A DNA stretch of 26,344 nucleotides from contig CAJUCO010000034.1 of the NCBI GenBank assembly GCA_910585245.1, positions 1-26,344 of the forward strand, read 5' to 3'. The stretch is from an uncultured Oscillibacter sp. (GTDB taxonomy: Bacteria; Bacillota; Clostridia; Oscillospirales; Oscillospiraceae). Position 1 is the stretch's first letter. Every line of letters begins with the position of its first letter. Positions 7,655 through 15,362 of the stretch are shown here, piece after piece. The notes beneath the pieces were generated by a model. It saw only the letters and a program-made list of their open reading frames with translations. It did no database searches and had not been told where the DNA came from. The position numbers and the translations under genes were made by a program.

Positions 7655-8509
7655 ATGGGCAAGGATATCATCGCGCTGATGCTCCAGGAATACGAGCATT
7701 TTACCCGCGCGGAGCGGAAGATCGCCGACTACGCGCTGGAACACCAGGAGCAAACCCAGTATATCAGCATCACCGACCTGAGCAGCCAGTGCGGCGTGGC
7801 AGTATCCACGGTGTCGCTCTTTTGCCGGAAACTGAAACTGGCGGGATTCAACGACTTCAAGCTGGAGCTGGCCCGGGCGGCCTTGCCTGCCCGGGAGGCC
7901 CTCTGCGAGCCGGGAAGTGAAATCATGGCGGAGGATTCCGCCGCCACCGTCATGGGTAAGGTGCTCTCCGCTGTTCAGGACGCGCTGAGCAACGCCTACC
8001 ATATGCTCTCCGAACGGGAGCTTCACCGGGCGGCGGACCTGGTGTTTCAGGCGGGGCAGGTGATCTGTCTGGGTCAGGGGAACCACGCGGTGGTTGCCCT
8101 GGCGGCCTGGGCCCAATTTTCCACCACTTCCCCGAAGTTTAAGACCATCCAGGACTCCCATATGCAGACCGTGGTCCTGTCCACCCTGTCGAAGGGGGAC
8201 GTAGTGCTCTACTTTTCCTACTCCGGCGCCACCCACGAGCTGCTGGAGGCGGTGGAGGTCATCCGGGCCCGGGGGGCAAAGCTGATTCTGGTGACCCGCT
8301 ACCCCAACTCCCCCGCCAGCGCCTATGCCGATGTGGTGTTGCTCTGCGGTCCCAACGAGCAACCCTTTCAGTTTGGCTCCACCTCCGCCCTGATGGCCCA
8401 GCTCTATGTGGTGGAGGTGCTCCTCAGTGAGTTTGTCCGCCGGAACCCGGAGGCAGCGGAGGAAAACCGCCGATCCGTGGGCAAGGCCTTGACGCAAAAG
8501 TGCGTCTGA
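7655..8509 (+). CDS. RpiR-family transcriptional regulator, NanR-like
   Basis: 284 residues, standard length. The N-terminal RpiR helix-turn-helix spans about residues 1-77 (FTRAERKIADYALEH, then ISITDLSSQCGVAVSTVSLF). A sugar isomerase (SIS) domain follows from about 120 to 260, with FSYSGATHELLEAVEVIRARG as the phospho-sugar-binding loop. Such proteins sense phosphorylated sugars; in Clostridium perfringens an RpiR protein (NanR) controls sialic acid genes. The ATG follows AAAGGAGACGCGG. It begins 30 bp after the epimerase stop, so it is probably in the same operon. Likely targets are the kinase operon promoter at 4828 and the transporter promoter at 10340. This is inferred from location; no shared operator could be proven by eye. 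Confidence 0.85.
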   Translation: MGKDIIALMLQEYEHFTRAERKIADYALEHQEQTQYISITDLSSQCGVAVSTVSLFCRKLKLAGFNDFKLELARAALPAREALCEPGSEIMAEDSAATVMGKVLSAVQDALSNAYHMLSERELHRAADLVFQAGQVICLGQGNHAVVALAAWAQFSTTSPKFKTIQDSHMQTVVLSTLSKGDVVLYFSYSGATHELLEAVEVIRARGAKLILVTRYPNSPASAYADVVLLCGPNEQPFQFGSTSALMAQLYVVEVLLSEFVRRNPEAAEENRRSVGKALTQKCV

Positions 8510-8531
8510 CGGTCCTCCTTTATGAGATTTC

Positions 8532-8567
8532 GCGGGTGAATGCGTCCCCCCCGGAGGCCTCACCCGC
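8532..8567 (+). terminator. Hairpin after the RpiR gene
   Basis: GCGGGTGA (8532-8539) pairs with TCACCCGC (8560-8567) across a 20-base loop, 22 bp after the stop codon. There is only a weak T tail, so termination may be partial and the downstream DUF624 gene could still be read. Confidence 0.4.
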
Positions 8568-8646
8568 TTCCAGAGCCTGACGGAATCGAAGCGCCGGCCA
8601 AAAAGCCCTTAACTTTTTGAATCACTTCTCGAGGGGAGGCGGAGGC

Positions 8647-9285
8647 TTGGGAGAGTTTTTTAATCCTGAAAAAGGCATCTGGGCCTGGCTCAGCACCCTG
8701 GTGGACATCTTCGGACTGTCCATCCTGTGGGTTTGCCTGTGTCTGCCTGTTGTCACCGCCGGTCCCGCCACGGCTGCGCTGTACTACGCTGTGGTTACCT
8801 GTGTTCGAAAGCGGGAAAGCGGGGCTTTCCGGCGCTACTTCCATTCCCTCCGCCAGAACTTCAAAGTGGGACTGCTGGCGGGGCTTATCGTAATTCCCCT
8901 GGCGTTGTCTCTTTTCGGCGGGCACTTCATCGTTCGCTGGTACGGCACCCGTTGGGGAGGCGGGGCCTATGTGCTATACGTGGCGTACTACTTCGCCCTG
9001 ATTCTCCCGGCGGGAATGTTATGTTGGCTGTTTCCCCTGTTGGGGCGGTTTGACTATGGCGTCGGCGGGCTCTTCCGCACATCTCTCCAGCTCACCGTCG
9101 CCCATCTGCCCAGCACCGTCGTGGTGACGCTGCTGACGGCCCAGACCGCCGTTTTTTGCATAGAGCGGTGGTGGCCGGTGGTATTCATGCCTGTGACCGC
9201 TACACTGCTGGCGTCGCTTTTCTTTGAAAAAATTTTTCAGGCCCACTCCCCGGAGCTGGCTCTGAAGGAAGAACCGGATGAATAA
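8647..9285 (+). CDS. YesL/DUF624 family membrane protein
   Basis: A 212-residue membrane protein with about five hydrophobic segments (LSTLVDIFGLSILWVCLCLP, GLLAGLIVIPLALSLFG, YVLYVAYYFALILPAGMLCW and others). The opening MGEFFNPEKGIW and the LPVVTAGPATAALYYAV segment are the hallmarks of the YesL/DUF624 family, which often sits beside sugar ABC transporters; its molecular role is not established. I place the start at the TTG at 8647 because GGGGAGG lies 7 bases upstream and because family members begin with this sequence; the frame stays open to a TTG ten codons earlier. The double-hairpin repeat follows immediately after the stop codon. Confidence 0.8.
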   Translation: MGEFFNPEKGIWAWLSTLVDIFGLSILWVCLCLPVVTAGPATAALYYAVVTCVRKRESGAFRRYFHSLRQNFKVGLLAGLIVIPLALSLFGGHFIVRWYGTRWGGGAYVLYVAYYFALILPAGMLCWLFPLLGRFDYGVGGLFRTSLQLTVAHLPSTVVVTLLTAQTAVFCIERWWPVVFMPVTATLLASLFFEKIFQAHSPELALKEEPDE

Positions 9286-9288
9286 AAA

Positions 9289-9407
9289 GCAAGTTTTTCA
9301 GACCTTTCAAAGGTCTGAAAAACTTCTGATTGAAAACGAGAGAAACCCCTGATGGGTTTCTCTCGTAGCTCTTTTCCTTTCCGCCCCATTTTAAACGGCA
9401 CTTTTTT
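9289..9407 (+). repeat. Double-hairpin repeat, copy A
   Basis: Contains a perfect inverted repeat AAGTTTTTCAGACC../..GGTCTGAAAAACTT (9291-9325), a short spacer, a second inverted repeat ACGAGAGAAACCC/GGGTTTCTCTCGT (9336-9366) and a conserved tail of about 40 bp. Copy B at 15209-15327 is the same element in the opposite orientation with roughly nine in ten bases identical. The first hairpin likely terminates the DUF624 gene. Confidence 0.85.
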
Positions 9408-9487
9408 CGCCTTCAACCTAAGTAGGGACCTTTTTCAAAAACCGCCGTTCCAGGGAATCGAACTTGCTTCTTTCAAACTATAAGCCC

Positions 9488-10141
9488 TCAGGGAAGCAGC
9501 TCCGGCACCTTCTCCGCCAGCAGTTCCGCCAGCTGAGCGTGGCCCTTTCGGGTCAGGTGCATCCCGTCCACCCCGTTGAACTCACACTCCGCCGCGTCCA
9601 GGTAGTAGGCCCCCACCAGTTTGGCGGTCTTCTCATAATACCGGGGCAACTCCCGGGACTTCTCCAGGCAGCCTTTCCCCATGGGAATGCCGTTTTCAGA
9701 GCGTTCCATCTCCGGGCGAATGGGTGGCGGGCAGACGATCAAAATGTTAGGCGCATGATCTCCCCAGCAGTCCACGCTCTGGGCCTTTCGGACCAGCCGC
9801 TCCATTCCGATGGCAATGCAGGCCGCATTCACCCCCAGGCGCTCCTTCGTATCGTTGGTCCCCAGCATGATAATAAGCAAGTCAATAACTTCGTGGCTTT
9901 TCAACAGGGAGTAGAGAACCGTAAGCGCGTCCATCGTCTCATGAAGCGGGTCCTGGAAAACGGTGGTCCGCCCGCTGAGTCCCTCCTCCGTTACCAGGAT
10001 CTCCGGTCCCAGGGCCTTTTGAAGAAGGCAGGTCCACCGCTCGTTTTCGTTGAACCGAATTCCGCCGTCGGCGCAGTCGGCGGTGTCGGCACAGTAACCG
10101 TGGGTATTGGAGTCGCCCAAGCATAAGATATGTTTTTTCAT
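9488..10141 (-). CDS. SGNH/GDSL-family esterase
   Basis: 217 residues with the SGNH hydrolase blocks: block I GDSNTHG (catalytic Ser11), a glycine in LSGRTT, block III GTND (Asn96) and block V DGMH (Asp192, His195). There is no signal peptide, so it acts in the cytoplasm. AAGGAAG precedes the ATG. It is transcribed divergently from the sugar-binding lipoprotein gene and lies within the sialic-acid cluster, so removal of O-acetyl groups from imported sialic acid is a reasonable guess. It belongs to the arylesterase/lysophospholipase-like branch rather than the classical NanS type, so substrate assignment is inference only. Confidence 0.78.
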   Translation of the reverse strand: MKKHILCLGDSNTHGYCADTADCADGGIRFNENERWTCLLQKALGPEILVTEEGLSGRTTVFQDPLHETMDALTVLYSLLKSHEVIDLLIIMLGTNDTKERLGVNAACIAIGMERLVRKAQSVDCWGDHAPNILIVCPPPIRPEMERSENGIPMGKGCLEKSRELPRYYEKTAKLVGAYYLDAAECEFNGVDGMHLTRKGHAQLAELLAEKVPELLP

Positions 10142-10339
10142 CGTCTGTCTTCCTTTCCGCTTGCAGCCTGTTGGTCTGGATTTTACCCTACACGGTATAC
10201 GTTAGCAGTTTTTTCCGGTTTGTCAAGGCATACTCTCCTCTTTCTTTTCGAATTTCAAGGAAAAAATCACCAAAAATCGAAATTATTTTTGAAACATTCC
10301 CTAAATATCAAGATTTTCCAGAAAACCTTTCGATTTTAA

Positions 10340-10374
10340 TTGACAAGAGAAGGCGGCCCTTGTATAATTTATAC
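10340..10374 (+). promoter_or_regulatory. Strong promoter of the transporter/nanA operon with palindromic -10
   Basis: Perfect TTGACA (10340-10345) and TATAAT (10363-10368) at 17 bp. The -10 is embedded in the palindrome GTATAA-T-TTATAC (10362-10374). The stretch upstream (about 10240-10339) is very A/T-rich, like an UP element, and carries AAAATCGAAA and its inverse TTTCGATTTT (10328-10337) as a further possible operator pair. Confidence 0.85.
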
Positions 10375-10429
10375 AGCGGGCTAAAGCTTGCCGGTTTATT
10401 TTTTGTAAACATTAAAAGGAGGACTCGCG

Positions 10430-11794
10430 ATGAAGAAGCTGCTTGCATTGGTATTGGCCATGACCATGGTCATGGCCCTTGTTGCCTGCGGAGGCAACAA
10501 CGACTCACCTCCCTCTACTCAGGACACCCCACCGGCTGAGACCAATACCCCCGACACCTCGCCGGAACCCGCTGCCGGAGGCGGCGAACTGACCTTGTGG
10601 ACCTATCCCATCGGTGACTGGGGCAAAGAGGAACAGGTCAAAGCCATCACTGACGCATTTACCGCCGACACGGGCATTACCGTAAAGGTGGAATACTTAG
10701 CCTATGCGGACGGAGACGACAAAGTCAACTCCGCCATCACCGCCAAAAGCGCCCCCGACCTGATCATGGAAGGTCCCGAGCGTCTTGTGACCAACTGGGG
10801 TGACAAGGGCTATCTGGTGGACCTGAGCGATATGTTTGACGACACCGACAAAAGTGAAATCAACGCCGCGGCCATGACTGCCTGCACGCACTCCAACGGA
10901 GAAGTTTACGAATATCCGCTGGTCGTCACCGCCCACTGCATGGCTGTGAACCTGAACGCCTTCAAGGAAGCCGGAGCCGACCAGTATCTGGATCTGGCCA
11001 CCCGCACCTGGACTACCGAGGACTTTATTAAGGCCGTGGACGCCCTGTACGCGCACTTCAACGCCCCCGTGGGCGCAGTCTTCTGCAAGGGCCAGGGCGG
11101 CGACCAGGGAACCCGTGCGCTGGTCAACAACCTGTACGGCGGAACCTTCACCACTGCGGCTCACGACAAATATACCTGGGATGATCCTCTGAACGTCAAG
11201 GCCCTGGAGCAGCTCAAGAGTATGCCCGGTATCGCCTTTGACGCCTCTTTGGAAGGCGGCGACGAGATCAAGGTCTTCTATCAGGGCATCCTGAAAATGG
11301 CCTTCTGCTGGAACATCGCCCAGCAGCTCAATCCTAACCAGGCCGACACCGGCGCGGGCCTCACCGCCTCCGGCGAGGAAATCGTCTTCATGGGTTTCCC
11401 CTCTGAAAACGGCACTCCCGCTCTTCAGGGCGGCATCTGGGGCTTTGGTATCTTCGACAACGGAGACCAGACCAAAATTGACAACGCCAAAACCTTTATC
11501 AAATGGATGTGCGACTCCGAGCACACTGTGGACGCGGTGAAAACCGCCAACTACTTTGCCGCCCGCTCCGCCGCCGAGGGAACCGATCTCTCCGGCATCT
11601 GGGCTGACAACGACATCATGAACGACTATCAAGTTCTGATGCCTTACCTGGGCGATTACTATCAGGTCACCAAGGGCTGGGCCGGCGCCCGCACCGAATG
11701 GTGGACCATGCTCCAGAAAGTGGGCGAAGGCGCGAATATTGCCGAAACCGTCGCCACCTATGCTGGAAACGCGAACGCCGCCGCCGCGGGTTAA
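10430..11794 (+). CDS. ABC transporter sugar-binding lipoprotein (family 1)
   Basis: 454 residues. The signal peptide MKKLLALVLAMTMVMALVAC ends in a lipobox (LVAC) so that Cys20 becomes the lipid anchor; a Pro/Thr/Glu-rich linker follows to about residue 50. The mature part is a family-1 extracellular sugar-binding protein (ELTLWTYPIGDW.., AITAKSAPDLIMEGPERL.., LQGGIWGFGIF, the usual closing TEWWTMLQKVGEG). GGAGG precedes the ATG. It is first gene of a run with two permeases, a YhcH-like protein and N-acetylneuraminate lyase, so sialic acid is the most likely ligand, although family-1 binders take many sugars and the binding residues cannot be judged by eye. Confidence 0.88.
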   Translation: MKKLLALVLAMTMVMALVACGGNNDSPPSTQDTPPAETNTPDTSPEPAAGGGELTLWTYPIGDWGKEEQVKAITDAFTADTGITVKVEYLAYADGDDKVNSAITAKSAPDLIMEGPERLVTNWGDKGYLVDLSDMFDDTDKSEINAAAMTACTHSNGEVYEYPLVVTAHCMAVNLNAFKEAGADQYLDLATRTWTTEDFIKAVDALYAHFNAPVGAVFCKGQGGDQGTRALVNNLYGGTFTTAAHDKYTWDDPLNVKALEQLKSMPGIAFDASLEGGDEIKVFYQGILKMAFCWNIAQQLNPNQADTGAGLTASGEEIVFMGFPSENGTPALQGGIWGFGIFDNGDQTKIDNAKTFIKWMCDSEHTVDAVKTANYFAARSAAEGTDLSGIWADNDIMNDYQVLMPYLGDYYQVTKGWAGARTEWWTMLQKVGEGANIAETVATYAGNANAAAAG

Positions 11795-11830
11795 GCGCCC
11801 CAATACACGGTCAAAGAGATAAGGGTTTTT

Positions 11831-11865
11831 GCGCCCCTCTCCCGCGAAGGGCGGGAGAGGGGCGC
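11831..11865 (+). repeat. Hairpin between binding-protein and permease genes
   Basis: A perfect 15-bp GC-rich stem (11831-11845 with 11851-11865) and a 5-base loop, with no T-run after it. Such stems after a binding-protein gene commonly protect its mRNA and leave the permeases less expressed. Confidence 0.7.
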
Positions 11866-11921
11866 GCTTCTACCCGGAAAAACCCAGTCCTTTTGAATCC
11901 AGTTGCAAAGGAGTGTTGATC

Positions 11922-12839
11922 TTGGCAAAACAGTCTCACCCCACTATGAGCCGCGCCTTGCAGCGGCGGGAGAATATCTCCGGTTACCTCTTCTTGCTGC
12001 CCAGCCTGATCTTCTTCATTGGCTTTGTGGTCATCCCCATGGTCATCTGCATCGTCACCAGCCTCACCAACGCCAATATGCACGACCAGGGTATGTTTGG
12101 CAACTTCGTCGGTCTATCCAATTTTACGAAACTGATGTCGGACGAGACCTTCCTGGAGGCGCTGAAAAACACCTTCATCATCGTCATCGTCAGCGTCCCG
12201 GCGGTATGCGCCTTCTCCCTGTGGGTGTCCTCCGCCATTTACAAGCTCAGCGGGCCTGTGCTGTCCGCCTTCCGCTGCATCTTCTACCTTCCCGTGGTCA
12301 CCGGCTCCGTGGCCGTCACCGTGGTGTGGAAATGGATGTATGACAACTACACCGGCATTTTCAACCACGTTCTCAAGGGCGCGGGCCTGATTGAACAAAA
12401 CATCAACTGGCTGGGCGACTCCAAATACGCCCTCTGGTGCATCATCCTGATCCTCTTCACCACCTCTGTGGGCCAACCCATCGTGCTCTACGTCTCCGCT
12501 CTAGGCAACGTGGACCAAACCCTCATTGAGGCCGCAGAGGTTGACGGGGCCAACGGTTTCCAGGTCTTCTGGCAGGTCAAGTGGGCCCAGATGATGCCCA
12601 CGACTCTGTACATCCTGGTGATCACCACCATCAACTCCTTCCAGTGCTTCGCCTTGATCCAACTGCTGACCAAGGGCGGCGCGGGAACCAACACGGTGAT
12701 GTACCATATCTATTGGACTGCTTTCAAGCTCACGGAACAGGCGGGACACTTCGGCTACGCCAACGCCATGGGCGTGGTGCTAGCCATCTTCATCGGACTT
12801 TTGTCTGCCCTCCAGTTCAAGCTGGCGAAAGAGAAGTAA
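11922..12839 (+). CDS. ABC sugar transporter permease (MalF/UgpA type)
   Basis: 305 residues from a TTG start, chosen because AAAGGAG lies 8 bases upstream; the longer frame runs through the preceding hairpin. Six transmembrane segments begin at ISGYLFLLPSLIFFIGFVVI. The cytoplasmic EAA loop, EAAEVDGANGFQVFWQVKWA, docks on the ATPase subunit. It follows the binding-protein gene and is 12 bp before the second permease. Together they form the membrane channel of a carbohydrate importer (CUT1 class) whose ATPase is not encoded in this window. In many Firmicutes a shared MsmX-type ATPase serves several such importers. Confidence 0.88.
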   Translation: MAKQSHPTMSRALQRRENISGYLFLLPSLIFFIGFVVIPMVICIVTSLTNANMHDQGMFGNFVGLSNFTKLMSDETFLEALKNTFIIVIVSVPAVCAFSLWVSSAIYKLSGPVLSAFRCIFYLPVVTGSVAVTVVWKWMYDNYTGIFNHVLKGAGLIEQNINWLGDSKYALWCIILILFTTSVGQPIVLYVSALGNVDQTLIEAAEVDGANGFQVFWQVKWAQMMPTTLYILVITTINSFQCFALIQLLTKGGAGTNTVMYHIYWTAFKLTEQAGHFGYANAMGVVLAIFIGLLSALQFKLAKEK

Positions 12840-12851
12840 GGGGGTGCTGGT

Positions 12852-13778
12852 ATGAAACTTGAAACCGGACGCGGCCGCGCGTATAAAATCGTCTCCATTA
12901 TCATCCTGGTGATCCTGGCTTTCCTCTTCACCTTCCCGCTGTACTGGATCGTCACCGGCGCTTTTAAAAACGGCGCGGATATCAACGCCACCAAACCCAT
13001 CTGGGTTCCCACCGAATGGGTGATGAACAACTTTGACAAACTGATGAAGCAGCGCAGCGTCCCCCTGTGGGAGGTCCACCTTCCCTTTGGCAGCTTCTTC
13101 AACGGCGGGAAAAAAGTGCTCCTCACCGCCGGACCGGAGGCCCCCGCCGCCATCCGCTGGCTCATCAACGCGGTGCTCATGAGCGTGCTGGCCATGCTGA
13201 TCACCTGCCTCACGGCGGCCATGGCGGGCTATGCCCTGGCGAAGAAGCGCTTCAATGGCCGGGCCATTCTGTTCTCCCTCATCGTCTGCGCCATGGCCCT
13301 TCCCAAGCAGGTCATTTTGATCCCCCTGCTGAAAGAGATGTCCGCCCTGCGCCTGTACGACAGCCTCTGGGCGGTGATCTTCCCCACCGTGGGCTGGCCC
13401 TTCGGCGTGTTCCTCATGAAGCAGTTCTCGGAGAGTATTCCCGGAGAGATCTTGGAGGCCGCCCGGATCGACGGCTCCAGCGAGTGGAACACCTTCTCCA
13501 CAGTGGTTATGCCCATGATTAAGCCGGGTATCGGCGCCCTGGCAATTTTCACCTTCATCAACTGCTGGAACGACTACTTCATGCAGCTGGTCATGCTGGC
13601 CAGCGGCAGCAACTTCACCATCCCCCTGGGCATCGCCACACTCCAGGCGGAAACCTCCGTGGACAACGGCTTGCTGATGGCCGGAGCCACCCTGGCCGCC
13701 GCCCCCATTATCATCGTCTTTTTGATCTTCCAGAAATATTTCACCCAGGGCATTACCATGGGCGCGGTGAAGGGGTAA
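12852..13778 (+). CDS. ABC sugar transporter permease (MalG/UgpE type)
   Basis: 308 residues with six transmembrane segments, starting IVSIIILVILAFLFTFPLYW, and the EAA loop EAARIDGSSEWNTFSTVVMP near residues 200-220. The closing segment KYFTQGITMGAVKG is the standard end of CUT1 MalG-type permeases. An insertion of charged and Gly/Pro residues between the first two membrane segments (about residues 55-95, PLWEVHLPFGSFFNGGKK) enlarges the outer loop. A GGGGGTG site precedes the ATG. It pairs with the upstream permease; the YhcH-like gene starts 4 bp after its stop, indicating tight coupling of uptake with sialic acid metabolism. Confidence 0.88.
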   Translation: MKLETGRGRAYKIVSIIILVILAFLFTFPLYWIVTGAFKNGADINATKPIWVPTEWVMNNFDKLMKQRSVPLWEVHLPFGSFFNGGKKVLLTAGPEAPAAIRWLINAVLMSVLAMLITCLTAAMAGYALAKKRFNGRAILFSLIVCAMALPKQVILIPLLKEMSALRLYDSLWAVIFPTVGWPFGVFLMKQFSESIPGEILEAARIDGSSEWNTFSTVVMPMIKPGIGALAIFTFINCWNDYFMQLVMLASGSNFTIPLGIATLQAETSVDNGLLMAGATLAAAPIIIVFLIFQKYFTQGITMGAVKG

Positions 13779-13782
13779 CGCC

Positions 13783-14241
13783 ATGATTTACGCCAAACAC
13801 AAGGATGCCCTGGCCTACCGGGGCATCCACCCCAACCTGGACCTGGCGCTGGAGCATATCACACCGGAGTTCCTGGCCTCTGTGGGTTCGGAGCGGGTGG
13901 AGCTTAAGGGCGGCGACGTGTACGCCACCCGGTTCACCTATGCGACCGTCCCGGCGGAGGAGAGCTTCTTTGAAGCGCACAGAAAGTACCTGGATATCCA
14001 TATCATGGTAGAGGGCTCCGAGGGCGTGGAAATCGCTCCGCCGGAGGCTTTGGACGAGTTTGACAGGGTGGAGGCCAACGATTTTTACGCCTACCGGGGC
14101 CGGGGAGATTACAAATTGGCCCTTTCCCCCGGAGACTTCCTGGTGGTCTTCCCTGGCGACGCCCACCGTATCAAAATGCAGTTGGACGGCCCCAAGACTG
14201 TGAGCAAGGTGGTCTTCAAGGTGAAAATCTACGACAAGTAA
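13783..14241 (+). CDS. YhcH/NanQ-like (DUF386) sialic acid cluster protein
   Basis: 152 residues, the usual YhcH/YjgK/YiaL length. The family's cupin-like metal-site residues are visible: ESFFEAHRKYLDIHIMVEG (residues ~60-78, His66 and His73) and FPGDAHRI (His128). YhcH is part of the E. coli nan operon and is reported to help sialic acid anomerise (named NanQ). The gene starts 4 bp after the permease stop and ends 11 bp before the lyase, so it is clearly in one operon with them. Related beta-galactosidase small subunits share this fold, but the neighbours settle the role as sialic acid related. Confidence 0.85.
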   Translation: MIYAKHKDALAYRGIHPNLDLALEHITPEFLASVGSERVELKGGDVYATRFTYATVPAEESFFEAHRKYLDIHIMVEGSEGVEIAPPEALDEFDRVEANDFYAYRGRGDYKLALSPGDFLVVFPGDAHRIKMQLDGPKTVSKVVFKVKIYDK

Positions 14242-14252
14242 GGAGCAAAAAC

Positions 14253-15164
14253 ATGAAAGACCTTTCCAAATACCAAGGTATTTTCCCCGCATTTTACGCC
14301 TGCTATGACCAACGCGGCAAGGTCAGCGGTCCGGCGGTCCGGTCTCTGGCAAAGTTCCTGCTGGACAAGGGCGTCAAGGGGTTGTATGTGGGCGGTTCCT
14401 CCGGCGAGTGCATCTATCAAAGTGTTGCGGAACGGAAGGAAACCCTGGAAAATGTCATGGCCGAAGTGGGCGGCAAGCTGACCATTATCGCCCATGTAGC
14501 TTGCAACAATACCGCCGACAGCCGGGAACTGGCCGCTCACGCCGAGAGTCTGGGAGTGGACGCCGTGGCGGCGATTCCTCCCATCTATTTCCATCTTCCC
14601 CCCAAAGGCATCGCCAAATACTGGAACGACATTTCCGGCGCAGCCCCCAACACGGATTTTATCATCTACAACATTCCCCAGCTGGCGGGTGTGGCCCTGT
14701 CTGTGCCCCTGCTCCAGGAGATGCTGAAAAATCCCCGGGTCATCGGGGTGAAAAACTCCTCCATGCCTGTTCAGGACATTCAAATGTGGCGCGACGAGGG
14801 AGCCCTGGTGTTTAACGGCCCCGACGAGCAGCTGCTCAGCGGTCTGGCCGCCGGAGCCGCCGGAGGCATCGGTGGGACCTACGCGGCCATGCCGGAGCTT
14901 TACTTGGAGATCTTCCGTTGCTTTAAGGCCGGGGAACTGGAGAAGGGCCGGGAGGTCCAGAACGAGTGCTGCCGCATCATCTACAAAATGTGCTCCACCC
15001 AGGGGAATATGTACGCCGTCATCAAGGAAATTCTCCGCCTCCAGGGCGGACCTGATGTAGGCAGTGTCCGGGCTCCCCTGTTGGAGCTGGCCCCCGGCGA
15101 CCAGGAAATTGTTGTCCAGGCCCACGAGATGATTCAGAACTCTATCGCAAAATATTGCCAATAA
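14253..15164 (+). CDS. nanA: N-acetylneuraminate lyase
   Basis: 303 residues, a DapA-family class I aldolase that cleaves N-acetylneuraminate into ManNAc and pyruvate in the cytoplasm. The substrate motif GGSSGE is at residues 47-52, the catalytic tyrosine at Y139 (IIYNIP) and the Schiff-base lysine at K167 (GVKNSS). GGSSGECIYQS is characteristic of the lyase branch rather than dihydrodipicolinate synthase. AAGGAGCAAAAAC precedes the ATG. It is last gene of the transporter operon, followed by a cluster of hairpins. With the epimerase at 6422 and the kinase-like gene at 4928 it gives a route from sialic acid to GlcNAc-6-phosphate; deacetylase and deaminase genes must be elsewhere. Confidence 0.9.
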   Translation: MKDLSKYQGIFPAFYACYDQRGKVSGPAVRSLAKFLLDKGVKGLYVGGSSGECIYQSVAERKETLENVMAEVGGKLTIIAHVACNNTADSRELAAHAESLGVDAVAAIPPIYFHLPPKGIAKYWNDISGAAPNTDFIIYNIPQLAGVALSVPLLQEMLKNPRVIGVKNSSMPVQDIQMWRDEGALVFNGPDEQLLSGLAAGAAGGIGGTYAAMPELYLEIFRCFKAGELEKGREVQNECCRIIYKMCSTQGNMYAVIKEILRLQGGPDVGSVRAPLLELAPGDQEIVVQAHEMIQNSIAKYCQ

Positions 15165-15169
15165 AGAAG

Positions 15170-15198
15170 GTCCCGCTTTTCCTTTGGAAAAGCGGGAC
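15170..15198 (+). repeat. Hairpin after nanA, first copy of a 30-bp duplicated stem-loop
   Basis: GTCCCGCTTTTCC/GGAAAAGCGGGAC with a TTT loop, starting six bases after the nanA stop. It has no T-run. An identical hairpin stands at 15362-15392, 193 bp away in the same orientation. Confidence 0.8.
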
Positions 15199-15208
15199 TC
15201 AGCTTATC

Positions 15209-15327
15209 AAAAAGTACCGTCTTAAATGGAGCGGAAAGGAAAAGAGCTACGAGAGAAACCCATCAGGGGTTTCTCTCGTTTTGAATCAAAAGTTTTTCAG
15301 ACCTTTTTGAAGGTCTGAAAAACTTGC
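15209..15327 (-). repeat. Double-hairpin repeat, copy B (inverted relative to copy A)
   Basis: The reverse complement aligns with 9289-9407 over its full length with a handful of substitutions and one indel. It includes both hairpins (15290-15325 and 15252-15282) and the tail ending near AAAAAGTACCG. With copy A it brackets the esterase-to-nanA block in inverted orientation. Confidence 0.85.
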
Positions 15328-15362
15328 TCAGGCTGTCGAAAATCCCTTTTCGACAGCCTGAG
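15327..15362. repeat. 16-bp perfect stem-loop
   Basis: CTCAGGCTGTCGAAAA (15327-15342) pairs perfectly with 15347-15362 around a TCCC loop. It abuts repeat copy B on one side and the second 30-bp hairpin on the other. A partial, unpaired relative (CAGGCTGTCTAAAAACTC) stands near 21959. Confidence 0.75.

Noticed and set aside
6437..8563. A 708-codon minus-strand open frame across the epimerase and RpiR genes
   Set aside because: Pro/Gly/His/Val-rich reverse reading of two well-supported genes; typical of GC-rich DNA.
10187..10226. A promoter for the SGNH esterase from TTGACA at 10221-10226 (minus)
   Set aside because: The nearest -10-like word (TATACC) is about 21 bp away, too far for a confident call.
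12780..13784. A 334-codon minus-strand open frame over the second permease
   Set aside because: His/Gly/Asp-rich antisense of a clear transporter gene with no recognisable domain.
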